The notes under the pieces are model-generated. The model was not told the DNA's origin. It saw only the letters and a program-made list of their open reading frames with translations, and searched no databases. From positions 310,001 to 374,000 of the forward strand of contig NZ_LZSU01000019.1 of NCBI RefSeq assembly GCF_001665575.1: 64,000 nt of DNA. Direction: 5' to 3'. Below are positions 9,887 to 19,127 of the stretch, piece by piece. The first letter of the stretch is position 1. The number at the start of each line of letters is the position of its first letter. The position numbers and the translations under genes were made by a program. This stretch comes from Mycobacterium sp. 852013-51886_SCH5428379 (lineage in GTDB: Bacteria > Actinomycetota > Actinomycetes > Mycobacteriales > Mycobacteriaceae).

Positions 9887-10912
9887 TCAGCGGATCTGCA
9901 GCGCGGGACCGGGCGTCTGCGGGACGGGGGCCTCGGTCAGTGCGATCGCCTGCTCGAGCAGTTCGCCGAGCTGGCGCGGGTACACGGCCTCACCGGCAGC
10001 GGCCAGTGAGGCGATCGCGGGCCTGTCACACCACCGGTGCCCGTGGATGTAGCGGCGCTCCAGCGGCGTGTGGCCGGTGACCGCCGGCTCGAAACGTGTT
10101 GTGCGGTGGACGAAGAACATCTCCCGGCTGTGCATCATCGCGCCGTTGAAGTCGAATACGGCGTCCCGCCGCCACACCGGCCCGATCAGCGCATCTGCCT
10201 CGACCCGCAGACCGGTCTCCTCGGCCAGTTCCCGTGCGGCGGCCTGCGCCAGGGTCTCCCCCGCTTCGACGGCGCCGCCGACGGTGAACCACCAGCGCGG
10301 CGCGGATCCGTTGTCGGCAGCGGGATCCGAACCGCACAGCAGCAGCACCGAACCGGTTTCGTCGAGCAGGACGACCCGTGCGGAGGTGCGCGGTTTGACC
10401 GGTTCGGTGTCGCGCGACGAGGTCTCGGCGATCTCGAAATAGGTGGGCAGCGCGGCGGTTCCGCCGAGGCGCAGCAACCGCACCGGGGTGCGTTCCCGCA
10501 ATGCCAGGGTGTCGCGGACGGCGTCGTTGTGGAAGCGGCGGGCCAGCAGCACCCGGGCCTCGGCATCGGCGAGCTCGGCGACCAGTGCCGTCGGCAACCG
10601 TGCCGGGTCGACTTGCGCCAACGCCGCCGACAACTCGTTCTCGGCCGCTTCCCTGGCGGCGCGCGGCGCGCGTTCGGCGGCCAGTGCCAGCGCGGCCAGC
10701 CGGCGGCCCTGCGGCGCATCGGCGTACGCGTCGGCGGCCACGGCGCGGGCCACCACCGCCCGCCGCCCCAGCGCACCGTCGAGGGCCTCCCAGCTGAGGT
10801 CGTAGCGCACGTGGAGGCGGTCGAGCCGGTGGGCGGTCTGATAGGCCCAGAAGGCGATGAGCACCACGACGGTCGCCAGTGCAGCGACCGCGACGATCAG
10901 CCACGCGGTCAC
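9887..10912 (-). CDS. Membrane-anchored Nudix hydrolase
   Basis: 341 residues. One N-terminal anchor (LIVAVAALATVVVLIAFWAY), an alpha-helical Ala/Arg-rich segment (about 30-140), then a Nudix domain. The Nudix box GxxxxxExxxxxxxREUxEExGU is intact: GGAVEAGETLAQAAARELAE followed by ETGL. It would hydrolyse a nucleoside diphosphate linked to another moiety; substrate unknown. Last gene of the pgsA-acyltransferase-pimA operon, with a GTG start overlapping the pimA stop by four bases. The M. tuberculosis equivalent is Rv2609c (from memory). Its place in a phospholipid operon suggests a CDP-linked lipid intermediate as one possible substrate. Confidence 0.88.
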   Translation of the reverse strand: MTAWLIVAVAALATVVVLIAFWAYQTAHRLDRLHVRYDLSWEALDGALGRRAVVARAVAADAYADAPQGRRLAALALAAERAPRAAREAAENELSAALAQVDPARLPTALVAELADAEARVLLARRFHNDAVRDTLALRERTPVRLLRLGGTAALPTYFEIAETSSRDTEPVKPRTSARVVLLDETGSVLLLCGSDPAADNGSAPRWWFTVGGAVEAGETLAQAAARELAEETGLRVEADALIGPVWRRDAVFDFNGAMMHSREMFFVHRTTRFEPAVTGHTPLERRYIHGHRWCDRPAIASLAAAGEAVYPRQLGELLEQAIALTEAPVPQTPGPALQIR

Positions 10913-12045
10913 GACGCGACCGAGACCTTCACGCCCGCACCGGCGACCGTCTCGTACACCCGCATGATCTGGCTGGCCACCACCGACCAGTCGTAGCGGT
11001 GCACGGCTTCGGTCGCCGCGGCGACGCGGCGTTCGCGGGCCGCGACCTGCTCCGGAGAGTCGGCGAGCATCTGGATCAGACCGACGGCCAGCGCGTCGGC
11101 GTCGTCGACGGGAACCAGACAGCCGGCGGCGCCGTCGAGCAGCACCCGTCGGAACGCGTCCAGATCGCTGGCCACCACCGCGGTACCGGCGGCCATCGCC
11201 TCGACCAGCACGATCCCGAAACTCTCCCCGCCGGTGTTCGGCGCGCAGTAGACGTCGGCGCTGCGCATGGCCGACGCCTTCGTCGCGTCGTCGACCTGCC
11301 CGAGGAAGCGCAGATGTCCGGCGAGCGCACCGGCCTGCTCGCGCAGCCCGTCCGCGTCGCCGCGGCCCACGACGAGGATCTCGACCTCCGGGAACCGCGC
11401 GACGAGCGCCGGCAGCGCTCCCAGCAGCACCGCCATCCCCTTGCGGGGTTCGTCGTACCGGCCGAGGAACAGCACCGTGCGGCCGGGACGGGGATATCCG
11501 GGCAGCAGCGGTGCGGTGGCGAACGACGCCACATCGACGCCGTTGGGGATCTCCACCGCGTCGGAGCCCAGCGCTTCCATCTGCCAGCGTCGCGCGAGGT
11601 CCGACACGGCGATACGGCCCACGATCTTCTCGTGGTAGGGGCGCAGGATGCCCTGGAAGACCGACAACGTCAGCGATTTCGTGGTCGACGTGTGGAACGT
11701 CGCGACGATCGGCCCCTGCGCGGCCTGCAGCGCGAGCATCGACAGGCTCGGCGCATTCGGCTCGTGCAGGTGCAGGACGTCGAACTCACCCTGCAACAGC
11801 CACTTCTTGACCAGGCGGTGGGTCGCGGGCCCGAACCGCAGCCGCGCCACCGACCCGTTGTAGGGAATGGGCACCGCCTTGCCGCCCGAGACGACGTAGT
11901 CGGGCAGCTCTGCGTCGGGCGACATCGGCGCCAGCACGCTCACCTCGTGGCCGCGGGCGCGCATCACCTCGGCGAGCTGCAGCACGTGGGACTGCACACC
12001 GCCGGGCACGTCGAACGAGTACGGGCAGACCATGCCGATGCGCAC
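10909..12045 (-). CDS. pimA: Phosphatidyl-myo-inositol alpha-mannosyltransferase PimA
   Basis: 378-residue GT-B (GT4) glycosyltransferase that adds the first mannose from GDP-mannose to phosphatidylinositol at the inner face of the membrane, starting PIM, LM and LAM synthesis. The N-terminus MRIGMVCPYSFDVPGGVQSH carries the GGV acceptor loop; FHTSTTKS, GRYDEPRKGM and GGESFGIVLVEAMAAG (EX7E region) complete the donor fold. Length equals that of the M. tuberculosis enzyme as I recall it. GTG at 12045 begins four bases after the acyltransferase stop. Confidence 0.96.
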   Translation of the reverse strand: MRIGMVCPYSFDVPGGVQSHVLQLAEVMRARGHEVSVLAPMSPDAELPDYVVSGGKAVPIPYNGSVARLRFGPATHRLVKKWLLQGEFDVLHLHEPNAPSLSMLALQAAQGPIVATFHTSTTKSLTLSVFQGILRPYHEKIVGRIAVSDLARRWQMEALGSDAVEIPNGVDVASFATAPLLPGYPRPGRTVLFLGRYDEPRKGMAVLLGALPALVARFPEVEILVVGRGDADGLREQAGALAGHLRFLGQVDDATKASAMRSADVYCAPNTGGESFGIVLVEAMAAGTAVVASDLDAFRRVLLDGAAGCLVPVDDADALAVGLIQMLADSPEQVAARERRVAAATEAVHRYDWSVVASQIMRVYETVAGAGVKVSVAS

Positions 12046-12049
12046 GCGC

Positions 12050-12970
12050 TCACCCCCCGGCGAGCCGGGCGCGGCGCGCCTCGGAGAGATCGGCCAGCCA
12101 CTGTGGCTGGAACATGTGCCAGTCCTGCGGATGCGCCGCGATGTTGACCGCAAACCGGTCGGCCAACGCCTGGGTGACCACGCCGACGTCCCGGCTGGAG
12201 GTGTCCAGCGGGTCGTACACCTGCATGCCCCAGCCGTCACGAGAGAACCAGCAGTGCACCGGCAGCAGGGCCGCACCGGTCTCGATCGCGAGTTTCGCCG
12301 ATCCGGCGGGCATCCTGGTCGGTTCGCCGAAGAAGTCGACCGGTACACCGCTTCGGGACAGATCCCGCTCGGCCATCAGACAGACGACACGGTTGTCACG
12401 CAACCGTTCCCGCAGCAGCTGATACGGCGGCCGCTCGCCGCCGGAGAGCGGGATCACTTCGAAGCCGAGGCTCTGCCGGTAGGCCACGAACCGGTTGAAC
12501 AGTGACTCCGGTTTCAGGCGTTCGGCGACGGTGGTGAACTCGCCGTGGTTCTGCACCAGCCACACCCCGGCCATGTCCCAGTTGCCGCTGTGCGGCAGCG
12601 CGAGCACCGCTCCCCTGCCCTCCCGCAGCGCGGCCCACAGGTGGTCGATGCCGATCACCGAGAGCTCCCGGCCGATCTTCGCGTGGTCCATCCCGGGCAG
12701 CCGGAACGCCTCACGCCAGTAGCGGGCGTACGACGCCAGCGATGCGCGGATCAGTGCGTCCGGCACGTCGCGCGGCGCCACCCCGACGACCCTGGCCAGG
12801 TTCTTGCGCAGCTGCTCGGGTCCGCCGTTGCGGGACGAGTACAGCGCACCGGCCTCGAACGCATTGCGCGCCACCACGTCCGGCACCGCGCGGACCAGTC
12901 GCCAGCCGGCGGCGTAACCCCAGTCCGACAGCTGTTCCGGATGTGGCAGCCAGCCGCCGAGCGCGGTCAC
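12050..12970 (-). CDS. Phosphatidylinositol mannoside acyltransferase (PatA-type)
   Basis: 306-residue member of the lysophospholipid/HtrB acyltransferase family. It transfers an acyl chain from acyl-CoA to the mannose of PIM1/PIM2. The HX4D catalytic motif is visible as HSGNWD (about residues 126-131), with ERDLSRSGVPVDFFG and PAGSAKLAIETGA downstream as in the family. The GTG at 12970 overlaps the pgsA stop by four bases. Equivalent to M. tuberculosis Rv2611c by gene order. It is peripheral on the inner membrane and is likely essential in this operon. Confidence 0.93.
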   Translation of the reverse strand: MTALGGWLPHPEQLSDWGYAAGWRLVRAVPDVVARNAFEAGALYSSRNGGPEQLRKNLARVVGVAPRDVPDALIRASLASYARYWREAFRLPGMDHAKIGRELSVIGIDHLWAALREGRGAVLALPHSGNWDMAGVWLVQNHGEFTTVAERLKPESLFNRFVAYRQSLGFEVIPLSGGERPPYQLLRERLRDNRVVCLMAERDLSRSGVPVDFFGEPTRMPAGSAKLAIETGAALLPVHCWFSRDGWGMQVYDPLDTSSRDVGVVTQALADRFAVNIAAHPQDWHMFQPQWLADLSEARRARLAGG

Positions 12971-13617
12971 TGGTCGCCCGCCGCCGGTTTCTCCTCCCCG
13001 GCGGAGTCGATCCGATCCGTCGCACCCGGTGAGGTGCGCACGGTGTGCACGCGCTGCAGCACGGTGATCACGCTGGCCACGGCGAGCACCCACATGGCCA
13101 CATGGATCAACCACGGGATGTGCAGGAACCACACGCCGGACAGGCCGGCACCGGTCAGCACGATCACCAGGCGTTCGGGCCGCTCGATGATGCCGCCGTC
13201 GCCGCGCAGACCGCTGGCTTCAGCTCGGGCCTTGATGTAGGAGATCACCTGGGAGGTGATCAGGCAGATCAGGGTGGCCACCACCAGCGGACGGCTCTCC
13301 ATACCGAACGCCGCCCACCACAGCAGGCCGGCGAAGATCGCCCCGTCGGCGATGCGGTCACAGGTGGCGTCGAGTACCGCGCCGAAACGTCTGCCGCCGC
13401 CGCGTTCCCGGGCCATGGCGCCGTCGAGCATGTCGGCCAGGACGAAGACGGCCACCGCGAACGCGCCCCACCACAGCTGCCCCATCGGGAACAGCGTCAG
13501 CGCGGCCAGCACGCTGCCCGCGGTACCCAGGATCGTGATGCTGTCCGGGGTGAAACCCAGTCGTAGCGCCCCGCGCGCGATGGGGCGGGACAGCTTGACG
13601 TAGGCCGCCCGCGTCAT
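12967..13617 (-). CDS. pgsA: Phosphatidylinositol phosphate synthase (CDP-alcohol phosphotransferase)
   Basis: About 216 residues with several membrane segments. It joins CDP-diacylglycerol to inositol 1-phosphate, giving PI-phosphate, the precursor of PI and PIMs. The family signature DGxxARx8Gx3Dx3D is complete: DGAMARERGGGRRFGAVLDA followed by TCD. Coordinates use the first ATG (13617). However, six codons upstream a CTG at 13635 overlaps the HIT stop (CTGA), has GGGGGG upstream and gives LSNFYL before MTRAAY, which aligns with the start of the M. tuberculosis protein as I remember it. The true start may therefore be CTG. Downstream it overlaps the acyltransferase by four bases. Confidence 0.94.
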   Translation of the reverse strand: MTRAAYVKLSRPIARGALRLGFTPDSITILGTAGSVLAALTLFPMGQLWWGAFAVAVFVLADMLDGAMARERGGGRRFGAVLDATCDRIADGAIFAGLLWWAAFGMESRPLVVATLICLITSQVISYIKARAEASGLRGDGGIIERPERLVIVLTGAGLSGVWFLHIPWLIHVAMWVLAVASVITVLQRVHTVRTSPGATDRIDSAGEEKPAAGDQ

Positions 13618-13631
13618 CAGGTAGAAGTTGC

Positions 13632-14228
13632 TCAGGGTTCCATCCCCCCGTCGCTGCGCAGCCGGGCCCATTCGGTGGCCAGCAGTTCGCGCGTCTCCCG
13701 CAGCAGCTGCGGGATCACCTTGGATCCGCCGATGATCGTGATGAAGTTCGCGTCGCCACCCCACCGCGGGACGACGTGCATGTGCAGATGTTCGGCCAGC
13801 GAGCCGCCCGCCGAGTGCCCGAGATTGAGTCCGACGTTGAAGCCGTGCGGCCGGGACACGGCTTTGATCACCCGGATCGCCTGCTGTGCGAAGGACATCA
13901 GCTCCGCGCTCTCGGTGGCGGTGAGCTCCTCGAGTTCGGAGACCCGGCGGTAGGGCACCACCATCAGATGGCCGGGGTTGTACGGATAGAGGTTGAGCAC
14001 CGCGTACACCTCGGCGCCGCGGGCGACCACCAGACCGTCCTCGTCGGCCATGGTGGGGATGTCGGTGAACGGCTGCGACGACTGCGACGAATCCGAGCCC
14101 TTCTTCATCGGCGACTCGGCGATGTAGCTCATCCGGTGCGGCGTCCACAGCCGCTGCAGATGGTCGGGGTCGCCGACACCGTGATCGACGATTGTCTGCT
14201 CATCGCGCGAGCGCTCATCGCCCGTCAC
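13632..14228 (-). CDS. HIT-family protein (Ap4A phosphorylase-type)
   Basis: 198-residue histidine-triad nucleotide-binding protein with the triad HLHMHVVP (about residues 146-153) and [17 protein letters not shown], typical of the mycobacterial Ap4A phosphorylase Rv2613c (from memory). It would split Ap4A into ADP and AMP. The GTG at 14228 overlaps the thrS stop by four bases, so its translation is coupled to threonyl-tRNA synthetase, whose side reaction makes Ap4A; this is a sensible pairing. The long N-terminal part up to PFTDIP is variable. Confidence 0.9.
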   Translation of the reverse strand: MTGDERSRDEQTIVDHGVGDPDHLQRLWTPHRMSYIAESPMKKGSDSSQSSQPFTDIPTMADEDGLVVARGAEVYAVLNLYPYNPGHLMVVPYRRVSELEELTATESAELMSFAQQAIRVIKAVSRPHGFNVGLNLGHSAGGSLAEHLHMHVVPRWGGDANFITIIGGSKVIPQLLRETRELLATEWARLRSDGGMEP

Positions 14229-16279
14229 GTCGAAGTGCCCACCTTCACCAGTTCGGCTGTGGGAGTAGCGTTCTGGCGTGCGGCGATCCACTCCACGATG
14301 GCGTCGGCCGCCGCGTCGCGCGGTACGCCGTTGATCTGGGTGCGGTCCCCGAACCGGAAGGACACCGCACCCGCTTCCACGTCCTTGTCGCCGGCCAACA
14401 GCATGAAGGGCACCTTCTGGTTGGTGTGGTTCACGATCTTCTTCGCCATCCGGTCGTCACTAGAATCCACCTCGACTCGCACCCCGCGCGCACGCAGCGC
14501 CGCGGCCACCTCGTGCAAGTAGGGCACGTGGGCGTCGGCGACCGGGATGCCGACCACCTGGACCGGCGCCAGCCAGGCCGGGAAGGCACCGGCGTAGTGC
14601 TCGGTGAGAACACCGAAGAACCGCTCGATCGAACCGAACAGCGCGCGGTGGATCAAGACGGGCCGTCGACGTGATCCATCCTGGGCGGTGTACTCCAGCT
14701 CGAAGCGGTCCGGCATGTTGAAGTCGAGCTGGATGGTCGACATCTGCCAGCTGCGCCCCAGCGCATCCTTGACCTGGACCGAGATCTTCGGCCCGTAGAA
14801 CGCGGCGCCGCCCGGATCGGGGACCAGATCCAGGCCGGAGGCCTCGGCGACCTCGCGGAGCGTGTCGGTGGCTTCCTCCCACAGCTCGTCGGAGCCGACG
14901 AACTTCTCGGGATCCTTGGTCGAGAGCTCCAGGTAGAAGTCGTCCAGACCGTAGTCGGCGAGCAAATCCAGCACGAACTGCAGCAGCCGGGCCAGTTCGT
15001 CGCGCATCTCCTCGCGGGTGGTGTAGATGTGGGCGTCGTCCTGCGTCATACCGCGCACCCTGGTCAGTCCGTGCACCACGCCGGACTTCTCGTAGCGGTA
15101 CACCGACCCGAACTCGAAGAGCCGCAACGGCAGTTCGCGGTACGACCGGCCGCGCGACCGGAAGATCAGGTGGTGCATCGGGCAGTTCATCGGCTTGAGG
15201 TAGTAGTCCTGGCCGGGCTTGCGCACCGTGCCGTCCTCGTTGTACTCCGCGTCGATCTGCATCGGCGGGAACATGCCGTCGGCATACCACTCGAGGTGGC
15301 CGGAGGTGATGTAGAGCTGTTCCTTGGTGATGTGCGGGGTGTTGACGAACTCGTAGCCCGCCTCGAGGTGCTTACGCCGCGAATAGTCCTCCAGTTCGCG
15401 CCGCACCACGCCACCCTTCGGGTGGAACACCGGAAGCCCCGAACCCAGTTCGTCGGGGAAACTGAACAGGTCGAGCTCGACGCCCAGCTTGCGGTGGTCG
15501 CGGCGCAGCGCCTCCTCGATGAGCTCCAGGTGCCGGTCCAGCGCCTCCTGCGACTCCCACGCCGTGCCGTAGATGCGTTGCATGCTGGCGTTGTTCTGAT
15601 CGCCACGCCAGTAGGCCGCCGAACTGCGGGTCAACTTGAACGCCGGGATGTACTTGGTGGTGGGGATGTGCGGGCCCCGGCACAGATCGCCCCAGATCCG
15701 TTCGCGGGTGCGGGGATTGAGGTTGTCGTAGGCGGTGAGCTCGTCCCCGCCGATCTCCATGATCTCGGGATCGCCGGATTTGTCGTCGACGAGTTCCAGT
15801 TTGTACGGCTCATTGGCCAGTTCCTCGCGGGCCTCGTCCTTGGACTCGAAGACCCGCCGCTCGAACAGCTGACCGTCCTTGACGATCTTGCGCATCCGCT
15901 TCTCGAGCGCCTCGAGATCCTCGGGCGTGAACGCCTGCGGCACGTCGAAGTCGTAGTAGAACCCGTCGGTGATCGGCGGTCCGATGCCGAGCTTGGCCTC
16001 CGGGAACAGCTCCTGCACGGCCTGGGCCAGCACATGGGCCGCCGAATGCCGGATGACGCTGCGGCCGTCCTCGGTATCGGCGGCCACCGGCACCACCTCG
16101 GCGTCGGTGTCCGGTGCCCACGACAGGTCACGCAGCCGGCCCTCGGCGTCGCGCACCACCACGATGGCGTCGGCGGCGCCGCGGCCCGGCAGTCCCGCCT
16201 CGCGGACCGCGGCGCCCGCGGTCGTCCCGGCAGCGACCCGGATCGGGGCTGCTGCGGCGGGGCTGGCGGCGGCGGTCAT
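14225..16279 (-). CDS. thrS: Threonyl-tRNA synthetase
   Basis: 684-residue class II aminoacyl-tRNA synthetase charging tRNA-Thr. An N-terminal TGS domain (about 1-75), the editing domain with [16 protein letters not shown], and the catalytic core with [20 protein letters not shown] and the motif 3 region [18 protein letters not shown] are visible; a C-terminal anticodon-binding domain begins near [15 protein letters not shown] at 16279 has GGAG ten bases upstream. It heads the coupled run thrS-HIT-pgsA-acyltransferase-pimA-Nudix. No T-box leader is visible in the 61 bp upstream. Confidence 0.97.
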   Translation of the reverse strand: MTAAASPAAAAPIRVAAGTTAGAAVREAGLPGRGAADAIVVVRDAEGRLRDLSWAPDTDAEVVPVAADTEDGRSVIRHSAAHVLAQAVQELFPEAKLGIGPPITDGFYYDFDVPQAFTPEDLEALEKRMRKIVKDGQLFERRVFESKDEAREELANEPYKLELVDDKSGDPEIMEIGGDELTAYDNLNPRTRERIWGDLCRGPHIPTTKYIPAFKLTRSSAAYWRGDQNNASMQRIYGTAWESQEALDRHLELIEEALRRDHRKLGVELDLFSFPDELGSGLPVFHPKGGVVRRELEDYSRRKHLEAGYEFVNTPHITKEQLYITSGHLEWYADGMFPPMQIDAEYNEDGTVRKPGQDYYLKPMNCPMHHLIFRSRGRSYRELPLRLFEFGSVYRYEKSGVVHGLTRVRGMTQDDAHIYTTREEMRDELARLLQFVLDLLADYGLDDFYLELSTKDPEKFVGSDELWEEATDTLREVAEASGLDLVPDPGGAAFYGPKISVQVKDALGRSWQMSTIQLDFNMPDRFELEYTAQDGSRRRPVLIHRALFGSIERFFGVLTEHYAGAFPAWLAPVQVVGIPVADAHVPYLHEVAAALRARGVRVEVDSSDDRMAKKIVNHTNQKVPFMLLAGDKDVEAGAVSFRFGDRTQINGVPRDAAADAIVEWIAARQNATPTAELVKVGTST

Positions 16280-16340
16280 CGGTGGTTCTCCAAGCTTTCG
16301 AGGGCGTGACACGACCCGACCATGCTATCGGGGTGGACGA

Positions 16341-16811
16341 TCAGCCTCCGACCCCGATGGGACTCTTCAGCCACGGATATTCGAGGCCGACGAACTCCCC
16401 GGCCCAATCGAGTGCACCCAGCAGCCACAGGGTGCCCGCGACGATCAGCGCCGTGAGCACACCGCCGAGGATCTGCACGATCGCCCCCTGGCGGTGGAAC
16501 CACTCCATGACCTCGTCGTAGCGGTGTTTGGCGTAGACGAGCAGCCGCTGCGCCCACCTGAACTCGGTGGCCAGGATCCCCAGCCCGACGAACACGATCG
16601 CCCAGCCGGGGCCCGGGTACGGGATCGCGACGATGCCGACGGCCAGCACGACCAGACCGACGACGCCGACGGCGATGCGGTAGAAGAACTCGACGCGGGG
16701 CCGTTCGCGGATGCCGTCGCGCCAGTGTCCCCAGCGGCGTCTGACCGCGACGAAACGGTGCGGCTGCGAGGTGCCATCCCGGGGGTTGTCGTCCCGGGGG
16801 CTGTCGGTCAC
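16341..16811 (-). CDS. TIGR02611/PGPGW-family membrane protein
   Basis: 156 residues with two or more membrane segments around IPYPGPGWAIVFVGLGILATEF, the PGPGW motif that defines this actinobacterial family, and a basic cytoplasmic N-terminus (RFVAVRRRWGHWRDGIRER). Function unknown. GTG start overlaps the thioesterase stop by four bases and the gene ends 61 bp before thrS, so the three may be cotranscribed. Confidence 0.85.
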   Translation of the reverse strand: MTDSPRDDNPRDGTSQPHRFVAVRRRWGHWRDGIRERPRVEFFYRIAVGVVGLVVLAVGIVAIPYPGPGWAIVFVGLGILATEFRWAQRLLVYAKHRYDEVMEWFHRQGAIVQILGGVLTALIVAGTLWLLGALDWAGEFVGLEYPWLKSPIGVGG

Positions 16812-17431
16812 GGCTGCCCCGGCTTGAGGCGGACGAACAGCGCCTCGGCCTCGGCCAGCACCGTGTCGCCGTCGAACAACCGACCCTCGACGAAGATCTT
16901 GCGGCCGTCGATGCGGTCGATACCGGCCTCGACGCGCAGCGTCTTCTCGACGGGTGCGATGTTGCGGTAGTTGACGTGCAGGAACGCGGTGCGCTGATAG
17001 CGGCTCTCGGTGAGCTTGTAGGCGGTGTACCCGAGTACGGAGTCGAACAGCAGCGCCACGGCCCCGCCGTGCGCGGCGCCGTTACGGCCCAGGTAGAAGC
17101 GTCGGAACACGGCGTCGCCGGCGATGCGGCCGTCGGCGGTCTTCTTCAGCACCATCGGCACCTGCAGGATGTTGCCCCGGTTGGGCAGGTCGACGCGCCG
17201 TCCCGAGGGCGCGTGCCACTCGTCGGCGCGGTACGGCGCGAGCAGCTCGGTGACCTTCTCGATCAGGCCCGCCGCCTCGGTGACGACCTCGTCAGGAGCG
17301 TCGGCGCTGCGGGCCAGATCCTGCAGTTCGCGGACGGCCTCGACGAACCGCCCGTAGTCGGGGCCGCCGCGGGTGGTGGGCACCGGCGGGTTGAAGCCGC
17401 CGCCGGTGGGCGCGTCGGTCGGGTCAGTCAC
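16808..17431 (-). CDS. PaaI-type hotdog thioesterase
   Basis: 207 residues. A helical N-terminus (YGRFVEAVRELQDLARS) precedes a hotdog domain with FYLGRNGAAHGGAVALLFDSVLG, which holds the HGG active-site segment of PaaI/HotDog acyl-CoA thioesterases, and ends ALFVRLKPGQP. It probably hydrolyses an acyl-CoA ester. GTG at 17431 is used; a GTG one codon upstream is equally possible. It opens the transcription unit that leads into thrS. Divergent from the DUF1990 gene, with a short 72-bp gap. Confidence 0.8.
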   Translation of the reverse strand: MTDPTDAPTGGGFNPPVPTTRGGPDYGRFVEAVRELQDLARSADAPDEVVTEAAGLIEKVTELLAPYRADEWHAPSGRRVDLPNRGNILQVPMVLKKTADGRIAGDAVFRRFYLGRNGAAHGGAVALLFDSVLGYTAYKLTESRYQRTAFLHVNYRNIAPVEKTLRVEAGIDRIDGRKIFVEGRLFDGDTVLAEAEALFVRLKPGQP

Positions 17432-17503
17432 CACCTGCCCAAGATATGGGGCGCCGGGTCGATCCGCGCCACCGGCACGCCCGGCTGCTGGCATGGTGGC
17501 GGG

Positions 17504-18004
17504 GTGAAGCTGAGTGAACTGGCGACGCTGCCGTTGACCTACGACGAGGTCGGCGCGACGGCGGGCCCGCTGCCCGCGGGATACCTCCATGTCCAGCGGT
17601 CCCGTGAGATCGGTTCCGGTCGCGCGCGTTTCGATGAAGCGGCCGATGCCGTGATGCGCTGGGGCATGCTGCGCGGCGCCGGCCTGAGGGTCACGGCCAC
17701 CACGGAGGTGGCCGCGGTCGGTTCGGAGGTCATCGTCGGCATGGGCCCGGTGCGGGTGCCGTGCCGTGTCGTCTACGTGATCGACGAGGACCCGGACCGG
17801 CGCGGGTTCGCGTACGGCACCCTGCCCGGGCACGCGGAATCCGGGGAGGAGCTGTTCGCGGTGCGCCACGATCGCGCCACCGACCGGGTCTACGCGGAGG
17901 TCGCGGCGTTCTCCCGCCATGCGACGTGGTGGAGCCGGCTGGCCGGACCGGTGACGTCGCTGCTGCAGCGCGTGATCACCGCACGCTATCTGCGGGCACT
18001 CTGA
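17504..18004 (+). CDS. DUF1990-family protein
   Basis: 166 residues of the DUF1990 family, a START/polyketide-cyclase-like fold of unknown function. Characteristic stretches are LTYDEVGATAG near the N-terminus, RWGMLRGAGLRV in the middle and YGTLPGHAESGEELFAV with SRHATWWSRLAGP towards the end. GTG at 17504 follows GGCGGG; a much longer open frame upstream runs antisense through the thioesterase and is rejected. Its last 29 bases overlap the end of the convergent membrane-protein gene. Confidence 0.82.
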   Translation: MKLSELATLPLTYDEVGATAGPLPAGYLHVQRSREIGSGRARFDEAADAVMRWGMLRGAGLRVTATTEVAAVGSEVIVGMGPVRVPCRVVYVIDEDPDRRGFAYGTLPGHAESGEELFAVRHDRATDRVYAEVAAFSRHATWWSRLAGPVTSLLQRVITARYLRAL

Positions 18005-19061
18005 CCCCGTCGCGAACGTCGCGTCGCACCGCCGCGCCGATCTGGTAGTTGAGGATCGCGAGGGTGAACAGCCCGATCGACACGCCGAGCAGTGCGCCGA
18101 AACCATCGGTCGCGAAGTCGACGAACGCGTTGAGGAACGTGGAGATGAGCGCGGCGTTGCGCAGCCATCGCAATGGCCACACCCGGTCGGTGCGCCGGCG
18201 GGCGATCATCGCGGGTACGGCGATCGCGGCAGTGGTTGCGGCGATGACGAGCAGACTGATCGACGCCGGACTTGATCCGTCGAGTTCGACTTGGACCCTC
18301 TCGTCCTCGTACTGGTAGCCGTCGAGCGCGATGCCCAGCACCCCGAACAACAGGCCGCCGACGGCGCTGAGGACGAGCAGCCAGCCGACCACCGGAACCC
18401 AGCGGGGACTGCGGAAGAATCCGGGGATCAGTCGCGGCGCCGACTGCTGCAATCGGTAGAGCCGGTCGGGCGCACGGTCGGCGGTGCGCAGCAGTGAACG
18501 CACATGGGCCACCTCGGCGGGGTCGGCACCGCCGCTTTCGGCCTGGGCGAGCAGCGCGAGCCCCACGTCGCGGCGGTGCTCCGCCAGTCCCCTGGCCACC
18601 CCGTCGGCGGCGATCACGGCCGCTGAGGCGAGGCACTCCCTGGCGGTGAGCGGGCGGAAGTCCCGGACGATGCGGGCGCCGACGAGAATGACGACCACCA
18701 GGATGTACATGATCTCGGCCGACGGGCCGTAGAAGTAGTCGTCGTCCTTGGTGACGAACTTGCCGACCTCGTCGAGGAACAGCCCGAACCCGACGCCGCC
18801 GAGCAGCACCGCCGTCACCCGGGTGCCCGTGCCGATGGTCAGCCACCCGACGAGCAGAGCCAGCATCATCAGCGCGCCGCCCCACAGAGCGTGGGCAATG
18901 TGCAGGTTGCCCCCACCGATCTGCGGATAACCGGTCAGCTCCAGGTAGAGCCGGGTGATGAGGATGGTGGCGACGGCGATGAGGACGAAGGCCTCGGCCG
19001 CAGCCGAACCGGTGGCGTCACGGGTGATCGGTCCGCGGCGACCGTGCGCAACGCTGTTCAT
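17976..19061 (-). CDS. Hypothetical polytopic membrane protein
   Basis: 361 residues, not recognised beyond being a mycobacterial-type integral membrane protein. Four hydrophobic segments lie in the N-terminal half (FVLIAVATILITRLYLEL, ALWGGALMMLALLVGWL, VTAVLLGGVGFGLFLDE, IMYILVVVILVGARIV), a helical cytoplasmic part follows (about 150-220), and at least four more segments occur in the C-terminal half. ATG at 19061 is preceded by GGAGGAAGC. The motif GLFLDEVGKFVTKDDDYFYGP is distinctive and may bind metal or lipid; that is a guess. Tail overlaps the DUF1990 gene. Confidence 0.7.
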   Translation of the reverse strand: MNSVAHGRRGPITRDATGSAAAEAFVLIAVATILITRLYLELTGYPQIGGGNLHIAHALWGGALMMLALLVGWLTIGTGTRVTAVLLGGVGFGLFLDEVGKFVTKDDDYFYGPSAEIMYILVVVILVGARIVRDFRPLTARECLASAAVIAADGVARGLAEHRRDVGLALLAQAESGGADPAEVAHVRSLLRTADRAPDRLYRLQQSAPRLIPGFFRSPRWVPVVGWLLVLSAVGGLLFGVLGIALDGYQYEDERVQVELDGSSPASISLLVIAATTAAIAVPAMIARRRTDRVWPLRWLRNAALISTFLNAFVDFATDGFGALLGVSIGLFTLAILNYQIGAAVRRDVRDGVRVPADSVR

Positions 19062-19127
19062 GCTTCCTCCGGCTCGACCGTGGCGGCGCGATTGCTCAGC
19101 CTCGAGCAACTTAGCTCTGCCGCGCAC

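Noticed and set aside
15029..16309. Long plus-strand frame across thrS
   Set aside because: It is the complement of a clear, complete threonyl-tRNA synthetase gene; the translation is rich in His, Val and Arg, with no known domain.
16280..16340. T-box riboswitch before thrS
   Set aside because: The gap is only 61 bp and shows no T-box stems or antiterminator sequence.
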